From NCBI RefSeq assembly GCF_024297185.1, contig NZ_JANCTD010000005.1, positions 310,001 to 374,000 of the forward strand: a stretch of 64,000 nt of DNA, read 5' to 3'. Position 1 is the first letter of the stretch; each line of letters opens with the position of its first letter. Made by a program: the position numbers and the translations under genes. Positions 34,071 to 42,977 of this stretch are shown piece after piece. A model generated the notes under the pieces. That model did no database searches, was not told the DNA's origin, and saw nothing but the letters and a program-made list of their open reading frames with translations. The DNA comes from Lewinella sp. JB7. GTDB taxonomy: Bacteria > Bacteroidota > Bacteroidia > Chitinophagales > Saprospiraceae.

Positions 34071-35183
34071 ATGCACCAGAAGCATCCTAAACTGACCCGC
34101 CCCGCGCTGGGGCACTACGCCCGTACGGAATTTGCCTTCGTGGGCTCCACCTGTGCGCGGATGGAGGCGATTATGTGGGAATGGGCCGAGGCACTATCCC
34201 CGCGTCACCCCTGCCTGCTGGTCACCGGCGACCATGAGGATGCCGACCTGGCCGCTTCCCAACGTTTCGGGCGCAAGCGCTTCTCCACCCTCACCACTTC
34301 CTGGAATGAGTACGACGACCGGTTACTGGGGCGTGCTTACGCCGTGGCGCTGGTGAACGGCAATCACTATCCCGCCGCCCGGCAGATCGTCTTCGTGGAT
34401 ACGGCCAAGGCGGGGACGCTGGAGCGACGACGGTCCCAACTGACCGACGTACGGGCGGTGGTGCACGTCACTGGCGAGCTGCCCGGGTGGTTGCCGCCGG
34501 TACCCGTATATCCAATAGATCGGGTGGGGGAGTTGCTTCCGGAGATCGAACGGGAGGTCCGGGCCGCGGAAGCTCCCCTGCGCGCGCTCATCCTCGCCGG
34601 TGGCCGCAGTGAGCGGATGGGGGAGGATAAGAGTCGGCTGGTGTACCGGGAGGGGCGCACGGAAGTCGAGCGGCTTACACAGTTGTGCGCGTCCCTGCAG
34701 TTACCGGTGAGCATTTCCGTACGCGATGGCGGCCGGGAGGATCTGCCCGCTCCCGTCATTCCCGACCGCTTCCTGGGGCTCGGACCGGGGGGGGCCATCT
34801 GTTCGGCCTTCCTCACCGATCCCGACGCCGCCTGGCTGGTGCTGGCCTGCGACCTTCCGCTCCTGGAAGCACCGACCCTGAAACTTCTTATCGATGCCCG
34901 TCGTAGCGACCGCGTCGCCACCGCCGTCCGCGGACCCGGCCGGGAGTGGCCCGAGCCCCTCGTAGCGATCTACGAGCCCCGGGCGTACCCCCGCCTGCTG
35001 CAGTTCCTGGCGCTGGGCTATTCCTGCCCCCGTAAGCTGCTCATCAACAGCGACACCACCATTGTCAATCTCGACGACTTGCGCCCCCTCACGAACGCCA
35101 ATACCCCGGAAGAACGGCAACGGGTGCGGGAGTTGCTGGACGAAGCCAAAGGTACCACGAAAGGGAAGCTGCGTAGTACGTAG
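34071..35183 (+). CDS. MobA-like guanylyltransferase with extra N-terminal domain
   Basis: A 370-residue protein. Residues from about 168 to the end are a MobA nucleotidyltransferase: LILAGGRSERMGEDKSRL is the GTP-binding signature and LVLACDLPLLEAPTL carries the catalytic Asp. MobA attaches GMP to Mo-molybdopterin to make MGD. Residues 1-165 (FAFVGSTCARMEAIMWEWAEAL, then CLLVTGDHEDADL) form an additional domain that could be a degenerate MobB-like P-loop fold; it lacks a G-x4-GK(S/T). Ordinary MobA is about 190-200 residues, so this is a true fusion. Confidence 0.85.
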   Translation: MHQKHPKLTRPALGHYARTEFAFVGSTCARMEAIMWEWAEALSPRHPCLLVTGDHEDADLAASQRFGRKRFSTLTTSWNEYDDRLLGRAYAVALVNGNHYPAARQIVFVDTAKAGTLERRRSQLTDVRAVVHVTGELPGWLPPVPVYPIDRVGELLPEIEREVRAAEAPLRALILAGGRSERMGEDKSRLVYREGRTEVERLTQLCASLQLPVSISVRDGGREDLPAPVIPDRFLGLGPGGAICSAFLTDPDAAWLVLACDLPLLEAPTLKLLIDARRSDRVATAVRGPGREWPEPLVAIYEPRAYPRLLQFLALGYSCPRKLLINSDTTIVNLDDLRPLTNANTPEERQRVRELLDEAKGTTKGKLRST

Positions 35184-35210
35184 TGCCGGATAGCGACCCG
35201 CCGGGTACCG

Positions 35211-35234
35211 GTCCGACGGCTATAGCCGTCGGAC
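35211..35234. repeat. Perfect GC hairpin after mobA
   Basis: Two 10-bp arms (GTCCGACGGC and GCCGTCGGAC) flank a TATA loop, 27 bp after the mobA-like stop. There is no T-tract, so it may be a REP-like element or a weak terminator separating mobA from nirB. Confidence 0.7.
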
Positions 35235-35260
35235 GGTGTCCCGAAATCAGCCGAAATATT

Positions 35261-35311
35261 TGCGTATATACGTAAAGTATACGTAGATTTGCTTACGTAG
35301 TCAACTACGTA
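35261..35311 (+). promoter_or_regulatory. TACGTA operator cluster upstream of nirB
   Basis: Four TACGTA palindromes lie at 35269, 35280, 35294 and 35306, with a TGCGTA half-match at 35261. The spacings of 11-14 bp are about one helical turn, as for cooperating regulator dimers. The last ends 20 bp before the nirB ATG. The same motif recurs at 46887-46999. The NarL-like regulator encoded in this operon is the natural candidate to bind it; this is inferred. Confidence 0.65.
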
Positions 35312-35330
35312 ATTCAAAAACTGCGCCAGT

Positions 35331-37844
35331 ATGCAACGGATCGTCGTCATCGGAAATGGAATGGTCGGGCACAAATTCTGCGATCTCTTCGCCCGCCACC
35401 CCCGCCGCGGGGACTTTAGGCTCACCGTCTTCGGGGAGGAACGGCGCCCCGCCTACGACCGCGTGCACCTGAGCGCGTACTTCGCCGACCGGGACGCGGA
35501 CAAACTGGCGCTCGCCACCCGCGCGTGGTACGCCGACCGCGACATTGAGCTGCGCACTGGTGAGTTGGTCACGGAACTCGACCCCGAACGCCGAATACTG
35601 CGCACCCACCTCGGGCACGAAATGACCTACGACTACCTGGTCCTGGCCACGGGCTCCGTACCCTTCGTGCCCCCCGTCCCGGGTAAGGACAAATCGGGGG
35701 TCTTCGTCTACCGGACGATCGAGGACCTGGACGCGATCCTGGATTACGCCGCCCGCCTCCGGCAGCTACCCGGCGCCCGGGCGACGGTGATGGGCGGAGG
35801 ATTGCTCGGACTGGAAGCCGCCAGGGCCACCCTTGATATGGGGCTCGCCACCGACGTCGTCGAATTCGCGCCGCGCCTTATGCCCCGGCAACTCGATGAG
35901 GGGGGAGCGGCATCCCTCCGTACAACCCTGGAGGGGCTGGGACTGAAGATTCACCTCTCCCGGTCCACCACCGCCATCGGCGGCAACGGATGCATCACCC
36001 ATCTCGATTTTGCCGACGGTACCCAACTCGAAACCGACCTGCTCATCATTTCGGCGGGCATCCGACCGCGCGATGAACTCGCCCGTAAGTCCGGTATCGC
36101 CGTCGGGCCCCGGGGCGGCATCGTGGCCGATCGGCACATGCGGACCAGCGCCCCCGACGTGTTCGTTATCGGCGAGGCCGCCCTGTATCGCGATATGATC
36201 TACGGACTAGTCGCCCCCGGGTACGAAATGGCACGCGTAGCCCTGTCAACCCTCATGCGGGATGCGGACCCGGCGTGTATGCCGGAATCGATCGATCTGT
36301 CCACCAAGCTGAAACTGATCGGTACCGACGTGGCCAGTTTCGGCGACTGCCTTCCGCAGCCGGGCACGGCGCGTTCCATCGTGTACCGGGACGAGGCCGG
36401 CGGGGTGTACAAGCGCATTAACGTTTCCCCGGACGGTCGGCGGTTACTGGGCGGTATCCTGGTGGGCGACGCGGCCGACTACAACCGCCTCCACCAGATC
36501 TACCGGAACCAGCTGGCCCTGCCTCCCCAGCCCCAGGACCTGATCCTTGGAAGTCGGGGTAGTGGGGGCGGGGACGCGGGAGCCGGCATATCGGAACTCC
36601 CGGAAGCAGCGGTTATCTGTTCCTGCGAAAACATTACCAAGGGTCAGCTTTGTGGCCACCTCGAAGCGGAGCAAGCCCATTCGGTAAAGGACTTGATCGC
36701 CTGTACGGGGGCCGGGACGGGGTGCGGGGGCTGTAAGCCTATTCTTTCCGACCTGGTGGAGCAACACCTGAAGGCCCGGGGGAAGGTAGTTCGCCACCTG
36801 CTGTGCGAGCACTTTCCCCACACCCGTCAGGAACTGCGCGACCTGATCGTACTGCGGCAACTGCGGACTTACGACGAGGCGCTGGACGAGCTTGGACGGG
36901 GCCACGGCTGCGAGGTATGCCGGCCGGCCCTCGCGGGCATCTTCGCTACGGTGTACGCCGAAACGGCCAACCCCCAGGCGGTCATCCAGGATACCAACGA
37001 CCGTTTTCTCGCCAACATCCAGCGCAACGGCACTTACTCCGTCGTTCCCCGCGTACCGGCCGGCGAGATCACCCCCGATAAGCTGATCGCCATCGGGGCC
37101 GTAGCCAAGAAGTTCGGCCTGTACACCAAGATTACCGGGGGACAGCGGATCGACCTCTTCGGCGCACGTCTCGATCAGTTGCCGCCCATCTGGGAGGAAC
37201 TCATTGCCGCCGGATTCGAGAGCGGGCACGCCTACGGCAAATCGCTGCGCACCGTGAAGAGCTGCGTCGGCAGTACCTGGTGCCGGTACGGGATGGACGA
37301 GTCCGTATCCTTCGCCATCGAAATCGAGGAGCGGTACAAGGGTTTACGTTCGCCCCACAAGCTGAAGGGCGGCGTCAGCGGATGTATTCGCGAATGCGCC
37401 GAGGCCCGGGGCAAGGACTTCGGGCTGATCGCGGTAGAGGAAGGCTACAACCTCTACGTCTGCGGCAACGGCGGCGCGCGGCCCAAACACGCCGTACTGC
37501 TCGCCGGACCCATCGACCGCCGGACCGCCGTTCGCTACCTCGACCGATTTCTCATGTTCTACCTCCGAACGGCGGGGCCGCTGGTCCGTACCGCGAAGTG
37601 GCTGGAAACGATGGAAGGGGGAATCGATTACCTCAGATCCGTGGTAATGGACGACGTGCTCGGCATCGCCGCGGAACTGGAAACCGAAATGCAGGGATTG
37701 GTCAATGGCTACCGCTGTGAGTGGAAGGAGGTAATCGAGGATCCGGAGATGCGCGCCCGCTTCCGCCCCTTCGTCAATACCGACGACACGGAAGAGCTCG
37801 AGTTTGTTCCCCTCCGCGACCAACAGATGCCCAAACCCTGGTAA
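35331..37844 (+). CDS. nirB: Assimilatory nitrite reductase, large subunit
   Basis: An 837-residue NAD(P)H nitrite reductase. Order: FAD/NAD reductase (1-400, IVVIGNGMVGHKFC and ATVMGGGLLGLEAA), two BFD-like Cys-rich segments (about 425-545, with SCENITKGQ, CTGAGTGCGGCK and HGCEVCRP), then the ferredoxin-like and sirohaem/[4Fe-4S] domain. The cluster ligands are C645-x5-C651 and C685-x3-C689. It reduces nitrite to ammonium in the cytoplasm. It heads an operon with nirD, a DUF4202 gene and a two-component pair, under the TACGTA cluster. Confidence 0.95.
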   Translation: MQRIVVIGNGMVGHKFCDLFARHPRRGDFRLTVFGEERRPAYDRVHLSAYFADRDADKLALATRAWYADRDIELRTGELVTELDPERRILRTHLGHEMTYDYLVLATGSVPFVPPVPGKDKSGVFVYRTIEDLDAILDYAARLRQLPGARATVMGGGLLGLEAARATLDMGLATDVVEFAPRLMPRQLDEGGAASLRTTLEGLGLKIHLSRSTTAIGGNGCITHLDFADGTQLETDLLIISAGIRPRDELARKSGIAVGPRGGIVADRHMRTSAPDVFVIGEAALYRDMIYGLVAPGYEMARVALSTLMRDADPACMPESIDLSTKLKLIGTDVASFGDCLPQPGTARSIVYRDEAGGVYKRINVSPDGRRLLGGILVGDAADYNRLHQIYRNQLALPPQPQDLILGSRGSGGGDAGAGISELPEAAVICSCENITKGQLCGHLEAEQAHSVKDLIACTGAGTGCGGCKPILSDLVEQHLKARGKVVRHLLCEHFPHTRQELRDLIVLRQLRTYDEALDELGRGHGCEVCRPALAGIFATVYAETANPQAVIQDTNDRFLANIQRNGTYSVVPRVPAGEITPDKLIAIGAVAKKFGLYTKITGGQRIDLFGARLDQLPPIWEELIAAGFESGHAYGKSLRTVKSCVGSTWCRYGMDESVSFAIEIEERYKGLRSPHKLKGGVSGCIRECAEARGKDFGLIAVEEGYNLYVCGNGGARPKHAVLLAGPIDRRTAVRYLDRFLMFYLRTAGPLVRTAKWLETMEGGIDYLRSVVMDDVLGIAAELETEMQGLVNGYRCEWKEVIEDPEMRARFRPFVNTDDTEELEFVPLRDQQMPKPW

Positions 37845-37879
37845 CCCAGACCCCCCCCGGGGTCCTCCAATGCTTATCC

Positions 37880-38245
37880 ATGACCGCCTACCAAACCATC
37901 CTTCCCGAACAGGTCACGACCTGGTTCCGTGCCGGCCACACCCACCAGTTTCCCGCCGGCGCGGGCGCCACCGTCAAGTACGGTAACCGCCAGATCGCCG
38001 TCTTCTACTTTCACCGCAACCGTCGGTGGTACGCCTGCCAGAACCTCTGCCCCCACAAGCTGGAGAACGTACTCGGCCGCGGACTCATCGGCGAGCAAGA
38101 CGGCATTCCTAAGGTGGCCTGCCCCCTGCACAAACGTACCTTCAGCCTGGAAACCGGGGAAAACCTGAACGGCGACTGTCCGCCCGTAGCCGTCTACCCC
38201 GTACGGGTCGAGGGAGAGGACGTGTACATCGGATTTGCGGATTAG
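37880..38245 (+). CDS. nirD: Nitrite reductase small subunit, Rieske type
   Basis: A 121-residue NirD. A Rieske pair is present: C57-P-H59 and C81-P-L-H84. It could therefore bind a [2Fe-2S] cluster, unlike NirD proteins that have lost these residues. The ATG at 37880 is used because the frame upstream lies within the nirB 3' end. It starts 35 bp after nirB and ends 16 bp before the DUF4202 gene. Confidence 0.92.
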   Translation: MTAYQTILPEQVTTWFRAGHTHQFPAGAGATVKYGNRQIAVFYFHRNRRWYACQNLCPHKLENVLGRGLIGEQDGIPKVACPLHKRTFSLETGENLNGDCPPVAVYPVRVEGEDVYIGFAD

Positions 38246-38261
38246 CCCGTACCTTTTGCCC

Positions 38262-38864
38262 ATGCCAGAGCAGGATGCCAAGACCCGACTTACCGCCGCC
38301 TTCGAAGCCCTCGATGCCGCCAACGCCGCTGACCCCCGTCACGTAGCGAACAATGGCGGCGAGGTTCCCTACGAAGTACTCTACGCCCGCCGCATGACGG
38401 AGGAGTTGAATCGCTTCGCTCCTGCCGCGCCCGACGCCCTGCGCCTGGCCGCCCGCGCTCAGCACCTGGAACGGTGGCGGATCCCGCGGGAAGATTACCC
38501 CATGGACCGTGAGGGCTACCTGCGGTGGCGCGCGGACCTCAAGAAATTTCACGCGGAGCGGGCGCGGGAGATCCTGTCCGGGGTCGGCTACGACGACGAC
38601 ATTCTCGACCGCGTAGCCTTTCTGCTCCAGAAGAAGCGGCTCAAACGGGACGAAGACACCCAGACCCTGGAAGACGTGGTCTGTATCGTATTCCTTAAAT
38701 TTTACGCCGCCGAGTTTGCCGCCGAGCATACCCGCGAGAAGATCCTCGATATTCTGCAAAAAACTCTGCGTAAGATGTCGGATCGGGGGAAAGAAGCCGC
38801 CCTGGCCGCCGACCTTCCCCCCGTTGTCCGGGGACTGGTAGTGGAGGCCGCGACAATCGGGTAA
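38262..38864 (+). CDS. DUF4202 protein
   Basis: A 200-residue, mostly helical protein without membrane segments. NNGGEVPYEVLYARRMTEEL, AARAQHLERWRIPRE and LKFYAAEFAAEHT are characteristic of DUF4202. The conserved His/Glu residues (HLERW) could bind a metal, but its role is not known. The family often sits with nitrogen or sulfur assimilation genes. The ATG at 38262 is chosen because homology starts there; three bases separate its stop from the GTG of the kinase gene. Confidence 0.85.
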   Translation: MPEQDAKTRLTAAFEALDAANAADPRHVANNGGEVPYEVLYARRMTEELNRFAPAAPDALRLAARAQHLERWRIPREDYPMDREGYLRWRADLKKFHAERAREILSGVGYDDDILDRVAFLLQKKRLKRDEDTQTLEDVVCIVFLKFYAAEFAAEHTREKILDILQKTLRKMSDRGKEAALAADLPPVVRGLVVEAATIG

Positions 38865-38867
38865 GCC

Positions 38868-40565
38868 GTGGGAGAGAACCGCATCTTCTCCCGCCTCCGC
38901 CGCGCGTATCTCCTGGCACTGTTCCTCATCGCGCTGTCGCTGGTCGGTGAGTTGCTGCTGGTCGACGGTTTTCTGATCGACCAAAAAAAGGACGGCGACA
39001 TCATCAACGTTGCCGGCCGCCAGCGCATGCTGAGCCAGCGCATCGCCAAGGAAGTGGCTCTCGGCGCGGGAGAATCCGTCGCTACCTACGTGGAGCACTG
39101 GCAAAGTCGTCACGCCTGGCTAAAGCGGGAGCTGACGGGCCAGCCCGTCCTGGATAGCCTGCGGGCGCTCGACCCACTGATGCTTAGCCTGGCCCGTACG
39201 GCGCTCTCCGATACGCTCGGGCGGGTGGCGACCGTCAACAGGCTCTCCGAAAGCTTTCTTACCGCCATGGATGCCATCGTAGGCGAATTGTCGGCCACCG
39301 CGACGAATAAAGTCGATCGGTTGCAGCAGGTCAACCGGTGGCTTACCGCCCTGACGCTGACGATCCTGCTGCTCGAATTACTCTTCATCTTTCGTCCCGT
39401 GAGCCGCTTCGTGCGCAGGCAGTTCGAGCGAATCGATGCCGAGCGCGCCGCCCAGGAAAAAGCACGGCGGGCGGCGGAGGAGGCGGTAGCCGAGAAGAAC
39501 GCCACCCTCGGCCAACTCTACGCGCTCAACACCGCCATCGACGAAGCAGCGCTGTTTGCCTCCCTGCGGAGCGACGGTACCCTGATTCACCTCAGCAAAA
39601 AGTTCCGGGAACTCCTGGGCGCGGACGCTCCGGTCGTCGGTCGCCCCTTCGCTCAGGTGCTGAACCGCGGCGAGGGGCGGCAGATTCGCATGGCCGAGAT
39701 CCTGCGCAACGTCACCGTAACGCCCTGGCGCGGTGAGTGGGAGCTTACCGACCGCGATGATGCCACCCGCTTTCTCGAGCTGAGCGTACTGCCCGCGCGC
39801 CGGGCCGGGGCCGACGTGGACCTCTTCGTCCTGGCTACCGACGTGACCGAGAACCGCATGGCCCGCGACGCCCTGAATGCCCTGACCGAACGGCAAATTA
39901 CGGAAGAGAAGGAACGCGCCCACCGACGGGCCCGCCAGACCACGGAGGCTCAGGAAAAGGAACGTCTGCGGGTGGCCCGCGATCTCCACGACGGGGTAGG
40001 GCAGAATCTCACCGCCCTGAAGTTTAGCCTGGAAAGCCTGAAGCTCGACGGTTCGGAGCGGAGCCAGGCCGACCTCGAGCGGCTCAAGGAACTGGCGGGC
40101 GATATCATCCGGGGCGTCCGCATGGCAACCTTCAATCTGCGCCCGCCCGAACTGAGCGACTACGGCCTGGCCGCTACCCTGGAACGCATGGCCCGCGAAC
40201 TCAGCCGGCTGACCGGCGAACGGGTAGTTTTCGAAAACGATCAGTGTACGGCGACCCTGGACCCGGCCGCTGAGCTCAACCTTTACCGCATCACCCAGGA
40301 AGCCGTAAACAATGCCATTAAGTACGCCGGCGCGAACTACATCCTCATCACCCTGTCGGCCGGCAAGGACATCCTCAGCGTGACCGTCGACGATGACGGC
40401 CAGGGCTTCGACCCCGAAACGGTAAAATCGCGGACCGACGGGTCCGGCCTCGGTCTGGCCTCCATGGAGGACCGCATCGCCCAACTCCGCGGGCGCTTAT
40501 TCATCCGTAGCTCCCCGGAGACGGGTACCCGCATCACGATTAACGTGCCCCTCGGCGGGGGCTAA
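38868..40565 (+). CDS. NarX-like membrane sensor kinase
   Basis: A 565-residue sensor kinase starting at GTG. TM1 is about 14-37 and TM2 about 157-177. The sensor between them contains INVAGRQRMLSQRIAK (about 43-60), the P-box-like helix of PilJ/NarX nitrate sensors. A PAS-like domain (about 215-325) and a coiled coil follow, then HisKA_3 with phospho-acceptor H374 (ARDLHDGVGQNL) and an ATPase domain (DDDGQGFD, GSGLGLASMEDR). Its site in the nirBD operon and the P-box point to nitrate or nitrite sensing. It is paired with the response regulator 48 bp downstream. Confidence 0.88.
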   Translation: MGENRIFSRLRRAYLLALFLIALSLVGELLLVDGFLIDQKKDGDIINVAGRQRMLSQRIAKEVALGAGESVATYVEHWQSRHAWLKRELTGQPVLDSLRALDPLMLSLARTALSDTLGRVATVNRLSESFLTAMDAIVGELSATATNKVDRLQQVNRWLTALTLTILLLELLFIFRPVSRFVRRQFERIDAERAAQEKARRAAEEAVAEKNATLGQLYALNTAIDEAALFASLRSDGTLIHLSKKFRELLGADAPVVGRPFAQVLNRGEGRQIRMAEILRNVTVTPWRGEWELTDRDDATRFLELSVLPARRAGADVDLFVLATDVTENRMARDALNALTERQITEEKERAHRRARQTTEAQEKERLRVARDLHDGVGQNLTALKFSLESLKLDGSERSQADLERLKELAGDIIRGVRMATFNLRPPELSDYGLAATLERMARELSRLTGERVVFENDQCTATLDPAAELNLYRITQEAVNNAIKYAGANYILITLSAGKDILSVTVDDDGQGFDPETVKSRTDGSGLGLASMEDRIAQLRGRLFIRSSPETGTRITINVPLGGG

Positions 40566-40613
40566 TCGGCGAATCCTGTATTTTGTCGCCTCGCCCCATT
40601 CACCCTACCGATC

Positions 40614-41270
40614 ATGTCCACTACTATCTTACTCGCCGACGATCACGCCCTGGTCCGCGACGGTATCCGCCGCCTCCTCGAAGATCAATCCGACCTGCAG
40701 GTAGTCGGTGAGGCGAACGACGGGGAGGAATTGGTCGCCCTGGTCCGCGAACTGAAGCCGGACCTGGCCATCGTGGACATCCGGATGCCGAAAATGAACG
40801 GGATAGAAGCGGTGCGCCACCTGCGACGCGAAGGAAGTCCGACCCCCTGCCTGATGCTTTCCATGCACGACAGCGAAGAATACGTACTCCAGTCCATCGA
40901 CGCCGGAGCCTTCGGTTACTTGCTCAAGGATGCCAGCCGCGATGAGTTCCTGCGGGCGGTCCACACCATCGTCGGGGGCGATCGCTACTTCAGCGGCGAC
41001 CTTTCCAATATTCTGATCCGGCAACTGACGCGTACGGAAGGAGGGGTGAGCGCACCGGCTCCCGCCGCCCGGGAAGCGGTCGAACTGACCCGCCGGGAGC
41101 GGCAGATCCTGCCCATCATCCTTCAGGGTGCCACCAATCAGGAAATCGCCGATCAGCTCGACCTCAGCCGCCGGACCGTGGAGACGCACCGGTTCAACAT
41201 GATGAAGAAGCTGGGGGTGAGCAACAGCAGCGAATTGAACCGCCGTGTACGGGAACTTGGGCTGGCCTAG
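40614..41270 (+). CDS. NarL/LuxR-type response regulator
   Basis: A 218-residue regulator. The receiver domain has D9-D10, the phosphorylation site D55 (AIVDIRMP) and a conserved Lys (LLKDAS). The C-terminal LuxR-type helix-turn-helix is LTRRERQILPIILQGATNQEI through TVETHRFNMMKKL. It is the partner of the kinase at 38868. NarL-type regulators bind short TAC-starting heptamers, which fits the TACGTA clusters near nirB and nrt/nas. Its stop overlaps the convergent nrtD stop within CTAG (41267-41270). Confidence 0.92.
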   Translation: MSTTILLADDHALVRDGIRRLLEDQSDLQVVGEANDGEELVALVRELKPDLAIVDIRMPKMNGIEAVRHLRREGSPTPCLMLSMHDSEEYVLQSIDAGAFGYLLKDASRDEFLRAVHTIVGGDRYFSGDLSNILIRQLTRTEGGVSAPAPAAREAVELTRRERQILPIILQGATNQEIADQLDLSRRTVETHRFNMMKKLGVSNSSELNRRVRELGLA

Positions 41271-42070
41271 TGCTCTAGGAAGCCGATGAGATGCTCGCGG
41301 TAGCCGTAGTAATCGGGATGGTTAAGGATGTCCTTGCGCCGGCGGGGGCGGGCGAAATCGATGGGCAGGATGTCTCCGATTTGCGCGCGTGGACCGGAAG
41401 TCATCATGATTACCCGGTCGGCCAGGAAGATGGCCTCGTCCACGTCATGCGTGATTTGGATCGCCGTGATCTTCTCTTTGTCCCACACCTCGAGCAGCAC
41501 GTCTTGCAGTTCGGCACGGGTGAGGGAATCGAGCATCCCGAAGGGCTCGTCGAGCAGCAGGATCTTGGGTTTCAGAGCGAAGGCCCGGGCGATCCCCACC
41601 CGCTGTTGCATGCCCTGACTGAGCTGGGAGGCCCTCCGGTGAAGTAGGGAGCCGAGCCCCACCTTATCAAGGTAATACCGACTGATGTCCTGCCGCTGCC
41701 GGCGGGTCGCATGGGGGAATACCTGTTCCACCCCCAGCTGCACATTCTCCAGGGCCGTCATCCACGGCAGCAGACTCGGCGACTGAAAGATGACCCCCCG
41801 ATCCGGCCCGGGCCCCGTAATGGGAAATTCATTCAGCAGGATCTCTCCGCCGGAGATGTCGTTCAGTCCCGCAATCATGGTCAGGAGGGTCGTTTTGCCG
41901 CAGCCGGAGTGGCCGATGATGGAGACGAACTCCTGCTTCTTGATCTGAAGCTGTAGCTTCTCCAGCACGACGTATTCCCCCGTCGGGGTGGGGTAGGTCT
42001 TCGTGAGATCGCGGAAGTCCAGTACGACGTCGCGCAGGGAAATGGGGGCGGCAGGGGGCATGGTGGTCAT
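41267..42070 (-). CDS. nrtD: Nitrate ABC transporter ATPase
   Basis: A 267-residue ABC ATPase. Walker A is GHSGCGKTT, the signature is LSQGMQQRVGIARAFA, Walker B is KILLLDEPFG, and the H-loop is QITHDVDEA. The similarity is to NrtD/SsuB/TauB-type importers. The ATG at 42070 follows the upstream stop by 11 bp; an in-frame ATG at 42097 would overlap the upstream gene by 16 bp. With the gene at 42082 it makes a heterodimeric ATPase pair for the NrtB permease. Confidence 0.88.
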   Translation of the reverse strand: MTTMPPAAPISLRDVVLDFRDLTKTYPTPTGEYVVLEKLQLQIKKQEFVSIIGHSGCGKTTLLTMIAGLNDISGGEILLNEFPITGPGPDRGVIFQSPSLLPWMTALENVQLGVEQVFPHATRRQRQDISRYYLDKVGLGSLLHRRASQLSQGMQQRVGIARAFALKPKILLLDEPFGMLDSLTRAELQDVLLEVWDKEKITAIQITHDVDEAIFLADRVIMMTSGPRAQIGDILPIDFARPRRRKDILNHPDYYGYREHLIGFLEH

Positions 42071-42081
42071 GGGGAGGGGAT

Positions 42082-42957
42082 TTAGTCCCGGTGCCACGCC
42101 GCGACGAAGCTGCGGGTACCGGGCATGATGGGTTGGACGTCGGGCAGCGGCAGGGAATTGTCCGCCCGTGGCCGGTTAGATTCGCCCAGGGCGACGAGGT
42201 AATTCAGGATTTCGGTGCGCACCCGTTTGAAGTTCGGGTCGTGATTGAGGTCGGTCTTGTCGCGCGGACGCGCGAGGTCGATGCGGAACTCCGGCCCCAG
42301 CCCGGCGGCGGGCCCCGGATCGAGCGGAAGGATGCGATCGGCCATGAAGATGCCCTCGTCCACGTCGTTGGTGATGAGTACGGCGGTCCGCCGGTTAGCA
42401 CTCCAGATCCGGAGAATCTCATCCTGGAGGTTCCCGCGGGTCAGGGCATCGAGCGCGCCGAGGGGTTCGTCCATCAGCAGGAGGTCGGGGTCGGTCGCCA
42501 GAACCCGGGCGATGGATACGCGCTGGCGCATTCCTCCGCTGAGTTCGCTGGGAAATTTATCGATGGCGTGGGAAAGCCCGACCATCTCCACGAAAGTCCG
42601 GATATGTCCTTCCCGGCGGTCCTTCGACCAGTCGGGATACACCTGATCGACCGCCAGGGCGACGTTCTGGTAGACGGTGTACCAGGGCAGGAGGGAGTAA
42701 TTCTGAAAGATGATGCCGCGTTCCGGGGCCGGACCCTTGATGGGTTGGCCGCGGTAGAGCACCTGGCCGGAGCTGGGCCGGAGCAGGCCGGTCATCAGGT
42801 TCACCAGCGTGGTCTTGCCGGAGCCGGTGAACCCGACGATCGCCAGAAACTCCCCCTCCGCGATGCTCAGGTTGATGTCGGACAGTACTTCGGTGCGGGA
42901 TTCCCCCTCGCCGTACCACTGGCTGACGTTGCGAAATTCAATTACGGGAATGGACAT
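42082..42957 (-). CDS. nrtC: Nitrate ABC transporter ATPase, second copy
   Basis: A 291-residue ABC ATPase starting MSIPVIEFRNVSQWYGEGES. Walker A is GFTGSGKTT, the signature is LSGGMRQRVSIARVLA, and Walker B is DLLLMDEPLG. It corresponds in position to NrtC of cyanobacteria, but lacks NrtC's fused substrate-binding regulatory domain. The frame is open far upstream (to 43359), but that part is antisense-like noise across nrtB. It lies 20 bp after nrtB. The histidine/aspartate loop reads LITNDVDEG rather than the more usual LVTHDxxEA; the His is replaced by Asn. Confidence 0.85.
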   Translation of the reverse strand: MSIPVIEFRNVSQWYGEGESRTEVLSDINLSIAEGEFLAIVGFTGSGKTTLVNLMTGLLRPSSGQVLYRGQPIKGPAPERGIIFQNYSLLPWYTVYQNVALAVDQVYPDWSKDRREGHIRTFVEMVGLSHAIDKFPSELSGGMRQRVSIARVLATDPDLLLMDEPLGALDALTRGNLQDEILRIWSANRRTAVLITNDVDEGIFMADRILPLDPGPAAGLGPEFRIDLARPRDKTDLNHDPNFKRVRTEILNYLVALGESNRPRADNSLPLPDVQPIMPGTRSFVAAWHRD

Positions 42958-42977
42958 ATGCACTGATTTTGCGGGGG

